Shown: positions 36,326 through 45,517, numbered from the stretch's first letter. The stretch is DNA of 64,000 nucleotides from Bacillus sp. NTK074B (GCF_017303375.1 NZ_JAFKOH010000007.1:156461-220460), one strand, 5' to 3'. Numbers and translations are program-made. The notes: generated by a model from the sequence alone, not told the origin.

Positions 36326-37378
36326 ATGAGCAAGGAAGAGATCATCCGTTTAACAGAACTTTCTTCAAAGGCTGGCTGAGGCTGTAAACTTAGTCCCAGT
36401 GACTTGACGCAAGTTTTGCGTCAGCTGCCTCCTCAACCATTTAAGGAAGAATTACTAGTAGGGAATGAATCATCGGATGATGGCGGGATCTTTCAGCTTA
36501 CCGATGATCTCGCCATGGTACAAACGGTTGATTATTTCACCCCGATTGTAGATGACCCTTATCAATTCGGTGAAATTGCTGCCGCAAATGCTCTGAGTGA
36601 TGTTTATGCCATGGGCGGTACGCCGAAAACCGTCTTGAATATCGTAGGATTCCCTATCAAAAAGCTGGGAAGCGATATGCTTGCCGCCATTCTGAAAGGC
36701 GCTCAAAGCAAAGTGATAGAAGCAGGTGCCGTGACAGTGGGTGGTCATTCCATCGACGATCAAGAGCCTAAATTCGGTCTAAGTGTCACCGGAATCGTTC
36801 ATCCTAATAAATATTGGACGAATACGGGTGCTCAAGAAGGAGACGTCATCGTCCTGACAAAACCATTGGGTGTAGGAATCTTGACAACAGGGATCAAGCG
36901 TAAAGCTGTGACTCCCACTCAGGAGACTGCGGTCATCAATGTAATGAGCATGTTGAACAAAACAGCTGCAGAGGTACTGCAAAGGTTCAGTCCGAATGCC
37001 GTGACCGATGTGACCGGGTTTGGCTTGATGGGTCACGCGTATGAAATGGCTAAAGGAAGTTCAGTATCCATTGAATTTACCTATTCCTCCATTCCTATGT
37101 TAGAAGGTACTAAACGGTTAGCGGAAAAGGGAATCATACCAGGCGGATCGAAAGCGAACCACTCATGGCTACAGGAAAATGTACATTACCATGAGAGTCT
37201 TTCACTGCAAGATCAATGGATTCTTTGCGATGCGATCACTTCAGGTGGTCTACTCATAAGTTTACCAAGTTATCAGGGTGAGCAATATATAGAAGAACTT
37301 CACAAGCTTTCCCTTCCTGCAACAATCATAGGAGAAGTTCGATCAAAACAAACATGGAGTATATTCGTAAACCGATAG
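36326..37378 (+). CDS. selD: Selenophosphate synthetase containing selenocysteine
   Basis: A 350-residue enzyme that makes selenophosphate from selenide and ATP. ATG at 36326 follows AAGAGGTGA. The frame continues through TGA at codon 18 (36377-36379), which falls exactly in the catalytic motif A-G-U-G-C-K (Sec18, Lys21). Downstream are DDGGIFQLTDDLAMVQTVD, the PIVDDPYQFGEIAAANALSD metal/ATP region, VGGHSIDD and DVTGFGLMGHAYEM. Length is normal only if the UGA is read through; starting after it would lose the active site. A hairpin of SECIS type follows. As the product makes the selenium donor for its own synthesis, it is self-dependent. Confidence 0.94.
36406..36422 (+). promoter_or_regulatory. 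Bacterial SECIS hairpin in selD
   Basis: GACGCAA-GUU-UUGCGUC: a 7-bp perfect stem with the loop GUU; the loop G is the 34th base after UGA. Same loop and closing A-U pair as in the SelW-like gene. Confidence 0.8.
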
Positions 37379-37382
37379 TCGG

Positions 37383-37425
37383 TGATCCCCCCTGCTCGTT
37401 TCTCACAGGGGGGATCATCTTTTAT
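37383..37425. terminator. Bidirectional terminator between selD and the helicase gene
   Basis: TGATCCCCCCTG (37383-37394) pairs perfectly with CAGGGGGGATCA (37406-37417), followed by a T-rich tail. Confidence 0.9.
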
Positions 37426-39647
37426 TTTTCTTCCATCATCTTAAAGAATCGGTCGGTTATTTTCCTGGATAAAATTCTTATGTGGAAGGGAAATGCCTTA
37501 CCCTTCTTTGAGAAAGCATGGAACCAGATCACTTTTTCATCTATGGCAATGAAAGGGATAGAAGTAGTCGACTGTTTTACTACAATCCTTGAAGCTGAAG
37601 GTAAATTGGGGCCAAATTCGGATTGAATGGTGACATCTTTATCCTCAGAAGCTGCTATCAATGTATCCATCATCTGTTTAGGGATATCATGTGGATCAGT
37701 CACATTCACAATGATTTGATTCACAGCCGCATTAAAATCATTTTCCATCTTCTTATATTCATTTGATGGGAACCACTTCATCTTCTTTGTAGAAGTCGGA
37801 AACAGTGACGAACTGGTTTCAGTTCGTCCCTCCTGCCGAAGGTGAGTAATAAGTTGATGGACAGGTTTGGAGGCATTGGTCTTCTCCTGTATGAAACGGT
37901 CATTTCCCACCAGAATAAACTTTCCTCTGGCACGGGTTACCGCTACATTGATCAGCCTTTCACTTCCTTTTCTGGTTATCAAAGTACCGGGCTTACCGTG
38001 AGAAACCCCATCCACTAAATCAAATAAGATCATATCATTTTCAGACCCTTGAAAGCCATGAACGGTGGCGGCATATACATCAACAGAAGGAAATTCTTTC
38101 TTAACCACCTCATCAAGCAAAAGATTATACCACTTCGCCTGAACCCTGTATGGAGTGACAATTCCTATCGAGTATAAACCATCATTCAATGCTTGAAGGA
38201 TCAGCTGAATGGTGACTAAGCTGGATAATGCATTCCATCTTGAGCCTTTATGCATTTCTGCCCACTCCGTCCCTTCAATGAGTGAGAACAGTACCGCTCC
38301 ATGGAAGGGAAATGGCTTTTTATTCGTGATGTCTTCCCGAACCGTTTTGACGGAAGGATGGTCACCCACCCTTGAATGATAAATATATTGATTGGTGAAT
38401 GCTGAAATACTGGGGTGCATTCGTCTCTGTTCCGGAAGTAATAAGAGATGTGGGTGATTTTGCCCTTTCTCGACAGCACCTGCCACGCCTGCTGAATGAA
38501 AGATGTCTTCTTTTAACCATTTGGTTACCATGGGATGAAAGGAAGTCGAGATCGGTGGAAGCTGTTTGAAATCCCCACAAATGATGATTTTTTCACTAAG
38601 GGTAGCAGCGAAGGCGACTTGAGGGACATATGCCATGCTTGCCTCATCCACAACTACCAGGTCGAACTCATCTTCATAAAGAATACGATCAATGGCAGCT
38701 TTAGATAGTGTCGTGCCAATCACTTTGGCGTCAGACACCAATTCTCCTTCCCTCCTCTTAAATGTTTCTTTGATTTTTTGATAATGAACTTCAAGATGTG
38801 ACAATCGTTCAGAGTCATAGGATGAATAGGATTTGGACAATTTATTTTTCAATCTTCTTCTATACATTTCGACTCTGCCTTTTTCTTCTGAAAGAGATGG
38901 ATCCTGTTGTTCCAGTAATTGAAGGACACTTAAATCCGTCACATCACTGCTGTAGCTTTTACGATTTGTTCCATATCGGATGATATCCCCAGGTTTCCAG
39001 CGGTTATGGTTGTTTAGGAAATGGTGCATTTCTTCTATTAATACATCCACTGCCGCATTGCTGTGAGAGAGAATCAGTACCTTTTTCCCTTCTGAATAAT
39101 GATAAGCCGCCACTCTGGCAAGTGTATAGGTCTTTCCGGTTCCAGGTGGTCCCCACAGGTAGGTAACAGGATTGTATTTGCTCCTGACATACGCTTCATG
39201 CAGTGGGGTCTTGTATGAATCGGATGGGTGTCTGGTGCTTTTGCCATGATGTAAGACATTCTCGATCCGCCGGGTTTTTCCATGACGTTCTTTTGCTTCA
39301 TTCAATCGCTCCATGAGTTTTAAAAGGATGTCCCAGGGCGCATGGAGGATATGACCATAGGGCAAAACATCTCCCAGGAATTGATCAAACTCAATGATGC
39401 ACTCCCGGTCCTCTGAGCTAATCACTATACCCTGATAAGAGGAGTTCTTCCCCTTATAAACGACACTGCCTCCCTCAGGCAGGGATGAGGGAAAGTGGAG
39501 GGTGAACCAATAAATATACGCGCCTTCCTCTTTTCGTATACATCGGCCTTCTTCTATTGGCATTCCGATATTTTCACTTTTTTTCAGTTGGAGGATTTCC
39601 ATATCAAGGGCGGTTTGCCACTCTTCAATCATGTTTGTCGTTTTCAT
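37422..39647 (-). CDS. Superfamily 1 DNA/RNA helicase (UPF1/IGHMBP2-like)
   Basis: A 741-residue helicase. Motif I is GPPGTGKT at about 166-173; motif II LVVVDEASMA; motif III CGDFKQLPPIS; QRRMHPSIS; motif V VHGFQGSENDMILFDLV; motif VI RLINVAVTRARGKFILVGN. This DEAS-type set and the early N-terminal beta domain place it with the DNA2/NAM7 (UPF1-like) group. About 130 C-terminal residues resemble a degenerate phospholipase-D-like domain (TIQSEFGPNLPSASR, WFHAFS). ATG 39647 follows GAAGGTG. Role unknown; RNA or DNA repair is possible. Confidence 0.85.
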   Translation of the reverse strand: MKTTNMIEEWQTALDMEILQLKKSENIGMPIEEGRCIRKEEGAYIYWFTLHFPSSLPEGGSVVYKGKNSSYQGIVISSEDRECIIEFDQFLGDVLPYGHILHAPWDILLKLMERLNEAKERHGKTRRIENVLHHGKSTRHPSDSYKTPLHEAYVRSKYNPVTYLWGPPGTGKTYTLARVAAYHYSEGKKVLILSHSNAAVDVLIEEMHHFLNNHNRWKPGDIIRYGTNRKSYSSDVTDLSVLQLLEQQDPSLSEEKGRVEMYRRRLKNKLSKSYSSYDSERLSHLEVHYQKIKETFKRREGELVSDAKVIGTTLSKAAIDRILYEDEFDLVVVDEASMAYVPQVAFAATLSEKIIICGDFKQLPPISTSFHPMVTKWLKEDIFHSAGVAGAVEKGQNHPHLLLLPEQRRMHPSISAFTNQYIYHSRVGDHPSVKTVREDITNKKPFPFHGAVLFSLIEGTEWAEMHKGSRWNALSSLVTIQLILQALNDGLYSIGIVTPYRVQAKWYNLLLDEVVKKEFPSVDVYAATVHGFQGSENDMILFDLVDGVSHGKPGTLITRKGSERLINVAVTRARGKFILVGNDRFIQEKTNASKPVHQLITHLRQEGRTETSSSLFPTSTKKMKWFPSNEYKKMENDFNAAVNQIIVNVTDPHDIPKQMMDTLIAASEDKDVTIQSEFGPNLPSASRIVVKQSTTSIPFIAIDEKVIWFHAFSKKGKAFPFHIRILSRKITDRFFKMMEEK

Positions 39648-39733
39648 AAATATCACCTTCGTCAATCTATCGTTAAAAAACCAAGAACTTTATCATACCA
39701 ATTTATACAGTGGGTGTATAGCAAGCAGGACAA

Positions 39734-39772
39734 TGAAAAAAGAACCGTCTTCAACGAACGGTTCCTTTTTTC
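39734..39772 (-). terminator. Terminator after the lytic transglycosylase gene
   Basis: GAACCGT pairs with ACGGTTC, extended by A- and T-runs on both sides. Confidence 0.85.
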
Positions 39773-39781
39773 ATGGCCGGC

Positions 39782-40423
39782 CTACATAGGCTTTCCAGTT
39801 TGTTTTTCATTTTCTTCCACGAAGCGATCGGCATAATATAATACGTCTTCTACATACTGTTCGCTGTGATTATACGCAAAAACGGCTTGTTCAATCTTTC
39901 CGTCAGCTGCTCCATTCCGCGCAAGGTAGTTTGCGGCACTGAAAACGGCATCCTCAATTTGAAAAGGATCCGCCTTTCCATCTCCGTTTGCATCGACACC
40001 ATACCCGCCATATTTATCAATGATGGCAGGATCCGTTTTTTGATCTGAAGGAATATCACCCTTCCCGAGCCCCGTACAGCTCGGGTGGGACCATCCTACA
40101 AAGGTACATGGCATGAATTGCATGGGGCCTTCTGCCCCAGCAGGTGAGACGAGAGTCTTCATGGTGGAAAATTTGGTTTCAACCCTATGATGGGCAGCCA
40201 ACAGATACCAGGGTACACCATATTTATCCTCTGCAGCTTTATAGATGGGCATATACTCTGAAGGTATCTCATCTTTCCCTATTGAGGAGAGATGGTAAGA
40301 ATGGCCACCAAGATTGACAGCATAATAAATCGCCAAAATGACGATGGGGATAAGGAGTATCCTAAAAGGGGATGATCGTTTTTTCTTACTTGGCCTCTTT
40401 TTTCTAGCCTTATTTTTTGTCAT
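39782..40423 (-). CDS. Membrane-anchored lytic transglycosylase
   Basis: A 213-residue protein with a very basic N-terminus (KKRPSKKKRSS), one membrane segment (about 20-37) and an extracellular SLT-like domain. The catalytic Glu is E82 in AAHHRVETKFS; GAEGPMQFMPCTFVGW and IEDAVFSAANYLARNGA follow, and AVFAYNHSEQYVEDVL closes the fold, as in the lysozyme part of CwlT-like enzymes. It cleaves peptidoglycan glycan strands. Single-gene unit. Confidence 0.85.
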   Translation of the reverse strand: MTKNKARKKRPSKKKRSSPFRILLIPIVILAIYYAVNLGGHSYHLSSIGKDEIPSEYMPIYKAAEDKYGVPWYLLAAHHRVETKFSTMKTLVSPAGAEGPMQFMPCTFVGWSHPSCTGLGKGDIPSDQKTDPAIIDKYGGYGVDANGDGKADPFQIEDAVFSAANYLARNGAADGKIEQAVFAYNHSEQYVEDVLYYADRFVEENEKQTGKPM

Positions 40424-40513
40424 TGTGAAGTCGATCCTTTACAAGATGATGGGTGCACCTTGTATTTTAATAGAAGTTGACCATTGTGACAATCCATTTA
40501 TGTATAAAGAAAT

Positions 40514-40551
40514 GCCCCAGGAAGCGGTTTTCATCAGTAGCTTCCCGGGGC
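40514..40551 (-). terminator. Terminator after the yjcZ-like gene
   Basis: GCCCCAGGAAGC (40514-40525) pairs with GCTTCCCGGGGC (40540-40551), one mismatch; T-rich on the minus strand. Confidence 0.7.
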
Positions 40552-40574
40552 AACGAACCATTATCTATTTATTA

Positions 40575-40703
40575 TTAACAAACAAACGCTGCTCCAACGA
40601 TAATTAAAAGGATGAATAGAACTACGATTAACGCGAAACCACCAGCGTAGCCACCACCACCGCAGCCGTATCCATATCCAGGGTATCCATATCCATACAT
40701 CAT
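40575..40703 (-). CDS. yjcZ: YjcZ family sporulation protein
   Basis: A 42-residue protein with a Gly/Tyr-rich N-terminus ([20 protein letters not shown]) and a single C-terminal membrane helix ([19 protein letters not shown]). This composition and layout define the YjcZ family of small sporulation or spore membrane proteins. GGAGGTG lies 4 bases before the first ATG and 7 before the second, so the second ATG (40700) may be used. Confidence 0.9.
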   Translation of the reverse strand: MMYGYGYPGYGYGCGGGGYAGGFALIVVLFILLIIVGAAFVC

Positions 40704-40891
40704 CAGTCACCTCCAGTTATCTTACTACGATATTAATGTATGAAGTGGACAAGATGTAGGTTAATAAAATCATCAACCACTACCCGGTCCCACTTAACCA
40801 TTTGGATGGATAGCGCATGAATAAAGGGTTTCTGTTGTTTTGGAAAATAAAAAATGAGTAAAACGTCTAGCTGCAACAAATGTAGGTGAAG

Positions 40892-40921
40892 AAAAAACGC
40901 CTGGCAGCTGCCAGGCGTTTT
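40892..40921 (-). terminator. Terminator after the BCCT transporter gene
   Basis: AAAACGCCTGGCAG (40894-40907) is followed directly by its exact complement (40908-40921), a 28-base perfect palindrome with T at the end. Confidence 0.88.
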
Positions 40922-40927
40922 GGTCTT

Positions 40928-42457
40928 TTATATTTGTTCTTTAGGTTCCTTCGGTTTTCTAGGCTTCGGTTTAATGTATAAGCCCAGTTCCTTTTTCTCT
41001 TGATTCAGTGATTTATACAGGGAAACCATCATGAGTGCCATAATCACTGAGAACGGCAGCGCTGCGACAATCAATGCATTCTGTAAAGCCTGTAATCCAC
41101 CACTGTAAAGTAATATCAATGCCACTGTAGACTGTGCAAGTCCCCACGTTAATTTAACATAGTTTGGTGGTGTTAACGAACCGTAAGTCGTTTGCATTCC
41201 TAACACAAATGTAGCTGAATCAGCTGATGTGATAAAGAATGTACCAATAAGGGTAATGGCTATTACAGAAAGGATGGTTGACCATTCAAGTCCGTTAAAA
41301 ACGGCGAACAGAACTTCTTCTGTCTTAAGATCAGAAAGAGCCGCACCGGCTTGTTGTACTTCAATGGCAGAAGTACCGAAAGTAGCGAACCATATAAAGC
41401 TGACAAGGGCAGGTAGCAGAAGTACTCCTATCAAGAATTCGCGAATGGTTCTTCCTCTTGAAACACGTGCGATGAAGATGCCGACGAATGGTGACCAGGA
41501 AATCCACCAAGCCCAGTAGAAAATGGTCCATCCATTGATCCATGAACGATGCTCTTCGTTTAATGGCGCAATCCTGAAACTCATTGCGGCGATATTTTGA
41601 ATATAAGCACCGATAGTATCCGTAAACATATTCAAGATCAATAATGTAGGTCCAATGAAGAACAGTAGTACAAGAAGTGCTATGGCCAAAACCATATTGG
41701 TATTGGATAAGTACTTAATTCCTTTACTTAATCCTGACCAGGCTGAAATCATAAATAAGACGGTTACAATACCGATAATGATTGCTTGGACTGTAAAGTT
41801 ATTCGGAATACCAAGCAGGTAGGAAAGCCCACCATTAATTTGTGCTGCTCCGAATCCTAAAGTTGTTGCAACCCCTACGACCGTGGCGAATACGGCAAGG
41901 ACATCGATGACCGTTCCCAGTGGTCCATTCACTTTGTCTCCAAAGATAGGCTTCAACGTAGCGGAGATTAATCCCGGTTCATCTTTACGGAATTTATAAT
42001 AGGCAAGTGCTAATGCAACAATCGCATAAATCCCCCATGCATGAATGCCCCAGTGAAAGAAAGTATAGCGCATCGATTCTTTAATTGCCTGGTCGGTTCC
42101 CCCTTCAGCCATTGGAGGGGTCATATAGTGAGACAGCGGTTCCGCTGCCCCCCAGAATACTAAACCAATTCCCATTCCTGCACTAAATAACATGGCAAAC
42201 CATGTTCCTTTTGTGTATTCAGGTTTTTCATCAGGTTTACCTAAACGGATCGTTCCCATGGGACTAAAGATTAAGAACACACAGAAGATGACGATCACTG
42301 TAACTAAAATAAGATAATACCAACCGAAAGTTGAAGTGATGAATGTTTGCATATTTGCTGTTACGGTTTCAAACGATTTAGGTGCCAATGCTCCATATGC
42401 TACGGCAGCAGCAACCAGTAATACGGTAATCCAGAAAACATTTGATATTCTCTTCAT
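40928..42457 (-). CDS. opuD: BCCT family betaine/choline/carnitine transporter
   Basis: A 509-residue carrier with twelve membrane segments. The family signature is in the eighth-helix region: [33 protein letters not shown] (here in two parts, [17 protein letters not shown] and [14 protein letters not shown]). [18 protein letters not shown] is the glycine-rich betaine-binding region with its aromatic residues. It imports glycine betaine or a related solute with sodium; OpuD is the closest B. subtilis type. Ribosome site AAAGGAG. Confidence 0.88.
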   Translation of the reverse strand: MKRISNVFWITVLLVAAAVAYGALAPKSFETVTANMQTFITSTFGWYYLILVTVIVIFCVFLIFSPMGTIRLGKPDEKPEYTKGTWFAMLFSAGMGIGLVFWGAAEPLSHYMTPPMAEGGTDQAIKESMRYTFFHWGIHAWGIYAIVALALAYYKFRKDEPGLISATLKPIFGDKVNGPLGTVIDVLAVFATVVGVATTLGFGAAQINGGLSYLLGIPNNFTVQAIIIGIVTVLFMISAWSGLSKGIKYLSNTNMVLAIALLVLLFFIGPTLLILNMFTDTIGAYIQNIAAMSFRIAPLNEEHRSWINGWTIFYWAWWISWSPFVGIFIARVSRGRTIREFLIGVLLLPALVSFIWFATFGTSAIEVQQAGAALSDLKTEEVLFAVFNGLEWSTILSVIAITLIGTFFITSADSATFVLGMQTTYGSLTPPNYVKLTWGLAQSTVALILLYSGGLQALQNALIVAALPFSVIMALMMVSLYKSLNQEKKELGLYIKPKPRKPKEPKEQI

Positions 42458-43046
42458 AAAATTCTCCTTTCCATATTCTAAGGTTTTTTAGCTCTTTTCT
42501 TAGTGATGGGAATTACAGTGGGATTCGAGTTGTTTATTTTTAGGTGATATGTACACCTACTGTATTCGGACCCATCATGTCGAAAGAGTCTCAGTTAATG
42601 CCGATGGGAAAATGTGCATTCTGAGGATGAGGGAATGATTACTTATTACCTATTCCCTTGTCACTCTCTTATAAAACCAACATTTGTTACCCTATCAGAA
42701 AGAAGTTTAACTATGCAAGTGAAAACCATTATTATTTTTAATAGTCTTTGTCATTTTTTTGTTTTCATTCCTTTTCTTTTATAAGATTTCTTCTGATTGA
42801 GCGCCCCCCGTAATAAAATGATTATATGGAAATGAAATCGTTTTAGTAATGAACCTTGATAATGATGAATTCCCAATGCTAAATGCTCTCTTATACCTTG
42901 TCTAATATGAAGTAAATAAAAATGTATGAACCCTCTTTAACATAAGTACTGATTAAATGAATTGGAAATTCTGGATTCGTTTTTAAAGGCTAAACAGGAG
43001 CGTCTGGGAGAAACTAATCAAGAAGTTAAATTAAGGAGGGAAATAG
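42458..43046. other. Intergenic region of about 590 bases
   Basis: AT-rich, with no reading frame that has both a ribosome site and coding character. It should hold the BCCT promoter near its left end and the promoter of the 42-residue gene at its right end; I cannot place either with confidence. Confidence 0.4.
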
Positions 43047-43175
43047 ATGAAAAATAAAAATTCATCACAGCATGAAGCAGCAAAAAAATTGGCTCAGAAA
43101 CAGATGGGCGAGGAAATCGAGTTGAAATCCGTAGCTCCATCCGCAAGACAGGGAAAATTGCCGGAGAAGGATTAA
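43047..43175 (+). CDS. Small hydrophilic protein of unknown function
   Basis: A 42-residue protein, MKNKNSSQHEAAKKLAQKQM then a tail SVAPSARQGKLPEKD, with a very good TTAAGGAGGG ribosome site 7 bases before ATG and its own terminator. Its size, charge and Q/K content resemble small spore proteins, but I do not recognise the family. Confidence 0.6.
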   Translation: MKNKNSSQHEAAKKLAQKQMGEEIELKSVAPSARQGKLPEKD

Positions 43176-43212
43176 TTCTATATGCTCCTCTACTAAGTAT
43201 GAATACAAATAA

Positions 43213-43238
43213 GAAAGGACGCCAATACCGGCGTCCTT
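43213..43238. terminator. Bidirectional terminator
   Basis: AAGGACGCC (43215-43223) pairs with GGCGTCCTT (43230-43238); it lies between the convergent small gene and LysM/3D protein gene. Confidence 0.8.
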
Positions 43239-43242
43239 GTAC

Positions 43243-43815
43243 TTATTCTTTTATGATTTTTACTTTTACATCTCTGACTCCATATTGAAGCGCATCTTTT
43301 TCTTTTTCCATATAAATATCAATGCGGTTACCTTTAATTGCTCCACCTGTATCTTCGGCCCGTGCATAACCGTATCCTTCAATATATACCCTAGAGCCAA
43401 GTGGTATGACGCTTGGGTCTACCGCAATCACTCTGGCATCAGGGTTCTTGATTAAATCTATCCCTGTCTTGGTGATGCCGATACAACCTTCACAATGGGC
43501 CGTATAAGCCGTTGCTGTGATGTTTAGTTCCTTGACAACATCAGCTTCCTTTTCATCAGTTGTTTTGGCTGCTTTTACCGCTTGTTTTCCTTGTGTTTCA
43601 TCATTCACAGGATATCCTTCTTCTAACAATTGTTTGCGAGTTCCAACCTCATCGATCGAAACATGATATCGATTAGCGATTTCCCAAAGGATATCGCCTT
43701 CTTCTATATTGTGATAGTCATTGATAGCCGTCTCATCGCTCTCTGCAGAAGCAGATGCAACTCCGATTGAAAGAAAAACTGTGAAGGAAAAAATGGAAAA
43801 TAATACTTTTTTCAT
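43243..43815 (-). CDS. Exported LysM/3D-domain cell wall protein
   Basis: A 190-residue protein with a signal peptide cut near ASASA (about 24), one LysM-like motif (YHNIEEGDILWEIANRYHVSIDEV) that is degenerate, and a C-terminal 3D domain: TATAYTAHCEGC, GSRVYIEGYGYARAEDTGGAIKGNRIDIYM split over two strands, with the three Asp of the 3D motif. 3D domains resemble the MltA transglycosylase core. It is a shorter paralogue of the next gene, 264 bases away on the same strand. Confidence 0.85.
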   Translation of the reverse strand: MKKVLFSIFSFTVFLSIGVASASAESDETAINDYHNIEEGDILWEIANRYHVSIDEVGTRKQLLEEGYPVNDETQGKQAVKAAKTTDEKEADVVKELNITATAYTAHCEGCIGITKTGIDLIKNPDARVIAVDPSVIPLGSRVYIEGYGYARAEDTGGAIKGNRIDIYMEKEKDALQYGVRDVKVKIIKE

Positions 43816-44035
43816 CTTGTTAAATTCCTCCTTTTGTGATTGGTAATGAAACCAACAGTTGAAATGGTAACATAGACTTACCTCAGCTACATAACAGACT
43901 GTTTATAAACCAATAACAATTAGATGACAGGCGTGTAATATTTTTTCTTTTCTGTCGATTGGAACGCGATCTGTGGTAGTTTTATTCTTTGAAGGGAAAT
44001 ATTGCAGGCTAATAATGAGGTTGTGGGAAGGAACA

Positions 44036-44070
44036 CAAAAAAACCACTGAGATGAACTCTCAGTGGTTTT
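44036..44070 (-). terminator. Terminator after the yocH-like gene
   Basis: AAACCACTGAGA (44041-44052) pairs perfectly with TCTCAGTGGTTT (44058-44069); T-run on the minus strand. Confidence 0.9.
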
Positions 44071-44079
44071 TGATATCTA

Positions 44080-44895
44080 TTATTTTGTTTCAAGAATTTT
44101 TACATTTACAGTTTTTCTACCAAAGTCAACTGCTTGATCTTTAGAAGGAAGGAACACGTCAATCCGGTTGCCTTTAATAGCTCCGCCAGTATCTTCTGCA
44201 GTCGCATATCCGTATCCTTCAACATACACTTTTGATCCGAGCGGTATGACGTTCGGGTCTACTGCAATTACTTTAGCATCAGGGTTTTCTTTTAAATTTA
44301 AGCCGGTTGCCGTTGTACCCGAGCAACCTTCACAGTCAGCTGTATATGCAGTTGCTTCTACAGAGATTTCTTTTACTGCTTGTTCTTCGGTTGCAGGTGC
44401 TGCTTGAGCAGGCTGAGCTTCCTCAGCTGCAGGAGCTGCTTTCGCTTCAGCTTCTGGAGCTACTTCTGCTTTTTGTTCTGGAGCAGGCGCTGAGGCTGTC
44501 TCAGAAGTATTTACAGCAGCTGAAGTTGTTCTATCGTCTAAGTTAACGACTAATTCTTGTCCTGGGACAATAATGTCACTTTCCAATGCATTCCAGCCAA
44601 TGAGGCTGTCCACTGAAATTCCATATAGGGAAGAGATTCCCCATAGTGTATCACCTTTTTTGACTGTATAGTATTCTTTTGAAGATACTTGGAGTTCCTG
44701 GTCAGGATAGATTACGTGTGAACCTAAATTGTTCCATGTCATAAGTTGATCAACGGATGTTCCATACTCTTGTGCCAGTCCCCAAAGGGTGTCGCCTTTT
44801 TTTACTTCTATGTTTTGTGCTGAAGCGCTAGCTCCACCAGAAACTGCAAGAGTTGTAAATGCAGCCACAGAAATAATCGATTTTTTTAGTTTCAT
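44080..44895 (-). CDS. yocH: Cell wall-binding protein with two LysM and a 3D domain (YocH type)
   Basis: A 271-residue exported protein: signal peptide (to about 26), LysM 1 (IEVKKGDTLWGLAQEYGTSVDQLMTW over two strands), LysM 2 (YYTVKKGDTLWGISSLYGIS), an Ala/Glu/Pro-rich linker (about 128-172), and a C-terminal 3D domain with the same TATAYTADCEGC and EDTGGAIKGNRID as its neighbour. The layout is that of B. subtilis YocH, a muralytic enzyme under WalRK. A good promoter lies upstream; I see only a half-match to a WalR site. Confidence 0.87.
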   Translation of the reverse strand: MKLKKSIISVAAFTTLAVSGGASASAQNIEVKKGDTLWGLAQEYGTSVDQLMTWNNLGSHVIYPDQELQVSSKEYYTVKKGDTLWGISSLYGISVDSLIGWNALESDIIVPGQELVVNLDDRTTSAAVNTSETASAPAPEQKAEVAPEAEAKAAPAAEEAQPAQAAPATEEQAVKEISVEATAYTADCEGCSGTTATGLNLKENPDAKVIAVDPNVIPLGSKVYVEGYGYATAEDTGGAIKGNRIDVFLPSKDQAVDFGRKTVNVKILETK

Positions 44896-44977
44896 AGAAA
44901 AATTCCTCCTTATGTAGCTAGCGGTTTATTTATTTTTGCTAACAGGGAAAATACTAACATAGTAAAATCTCATTTCA

Positions 44978-45006
44978 ATAACAGGAACTTTAATATCGTG
45001 CGTCAA
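44978..45006 (-). promoter_or_regulatory. SigA promoter of the yocH-like gene
   Basis: On the minus strand TTGACG (45001-45006) and TGTTAT (44978-44983) with a 17-base spacer. The transcript would have a leader of about 75 bases. Confidence 0.65.
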
Positions 45007-45068
45007 GAATATTTCACTACTGTAATAGTAAGCGATTTCTTGTATAAACTATTATGTAAAGGAATACT

Positions 45069-45197
45069 ATGGAAAATAAAAAGGAGAAATATAGATATAA
45101 AGGATGTATTTGGTTACGTGTAGATGGCAAACGACAATATGTTTCAATTAGGAATTGGAATTATACTGACGGTAAGAAAGCCTTAAATAGTTCGTAA
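45069..45197 (+). CDS. Possible 42-residue small protein
   Basis: MENKKEKYRYKGCIWLRVDG then KRQYVSIRNWNYTDGKKALNSS, with AAAGGAA 5 bases before ATG. It is basic and aromatic-rich, with a predicted beta-hairpin. No family recognised; it could be a genuine small DNA- or RNA-binding protein or chance. Confidence 0.35.
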   Translation: MENKKEKYRYKGCIWLRVDGKRQYVSIRNWNYTDGKKALNSS

Positions 45198-45301
45198 AGG
45201 TAAAGTATAATTAGGCTGACTGTGTCGATTTTTCTTAACATGCAGATAGATTCCCTCTATACTATAGAAAGAAACATGATTTGTATTGGAGGAAAAGAAC
45301 A

Positions 45302-45457
45302 TTGGAAAAACCGGAAGAAATGGTGGTACTTTATAAAGATGATCCCGATCAGCATAGTGGTCGTTGCGAATGTGGAAACAATATATTTAAATCCAGAGTG
45401 TTGGATGGAAAGTTTTATCGAAAGTGTCAAGAGTGTGGAAAAACAAAAATCGTATAA
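45302..45457 (+). CDS. Small zinc-ribbon-like protein
   Basis: A 51-residue protein with TTG start 9 bases after GGAGG. It has C22-x-C24 and C42-x2-C45 (GRCECG, RKCQECG) around a beta-hairpin, a likely zinc ribbon. A strong terminator follows, which supports it being a real gene. The family is not known to me. Confidence 0.55.
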   Translation: MEKPEEMVVLYKDDPDQHSGRCECGNNIFKSRVLDGKFYRKCQECGKTKIV

Positions 45458-45468
45458 ACAGGCGTTAG

Positions 45469-45517
45469 AAACCAAAAGGGAAACCGCAAAAAATTACGGT
45501 TTCCCTTTTGGTTTCTA
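45469..45517. terminator. Bidirectional terminator
   Basis: An 18-bp perfect stem, AAACCAAAAGGGAAACCG (45469-45486) with its complement (45497-45514), between the zinc-ribbon gene and the chemoreceptor gene. Confidence 0.9.

Noticed and set aside
36404..37378. selD starting at the TTG at 36404
   Set aside because: This start would drop the catalytic U-G-C-K motif; the ATG at 36326 has the ribosome site and the frame is continuous through the UGA.
44960..44985. WalR site upstream of the yocH-like gene
   Set aside because: Only one hexamer, TGTTAT, fits the TGTWAH-N5-TGTWAH pattern; the second has two mismatches.
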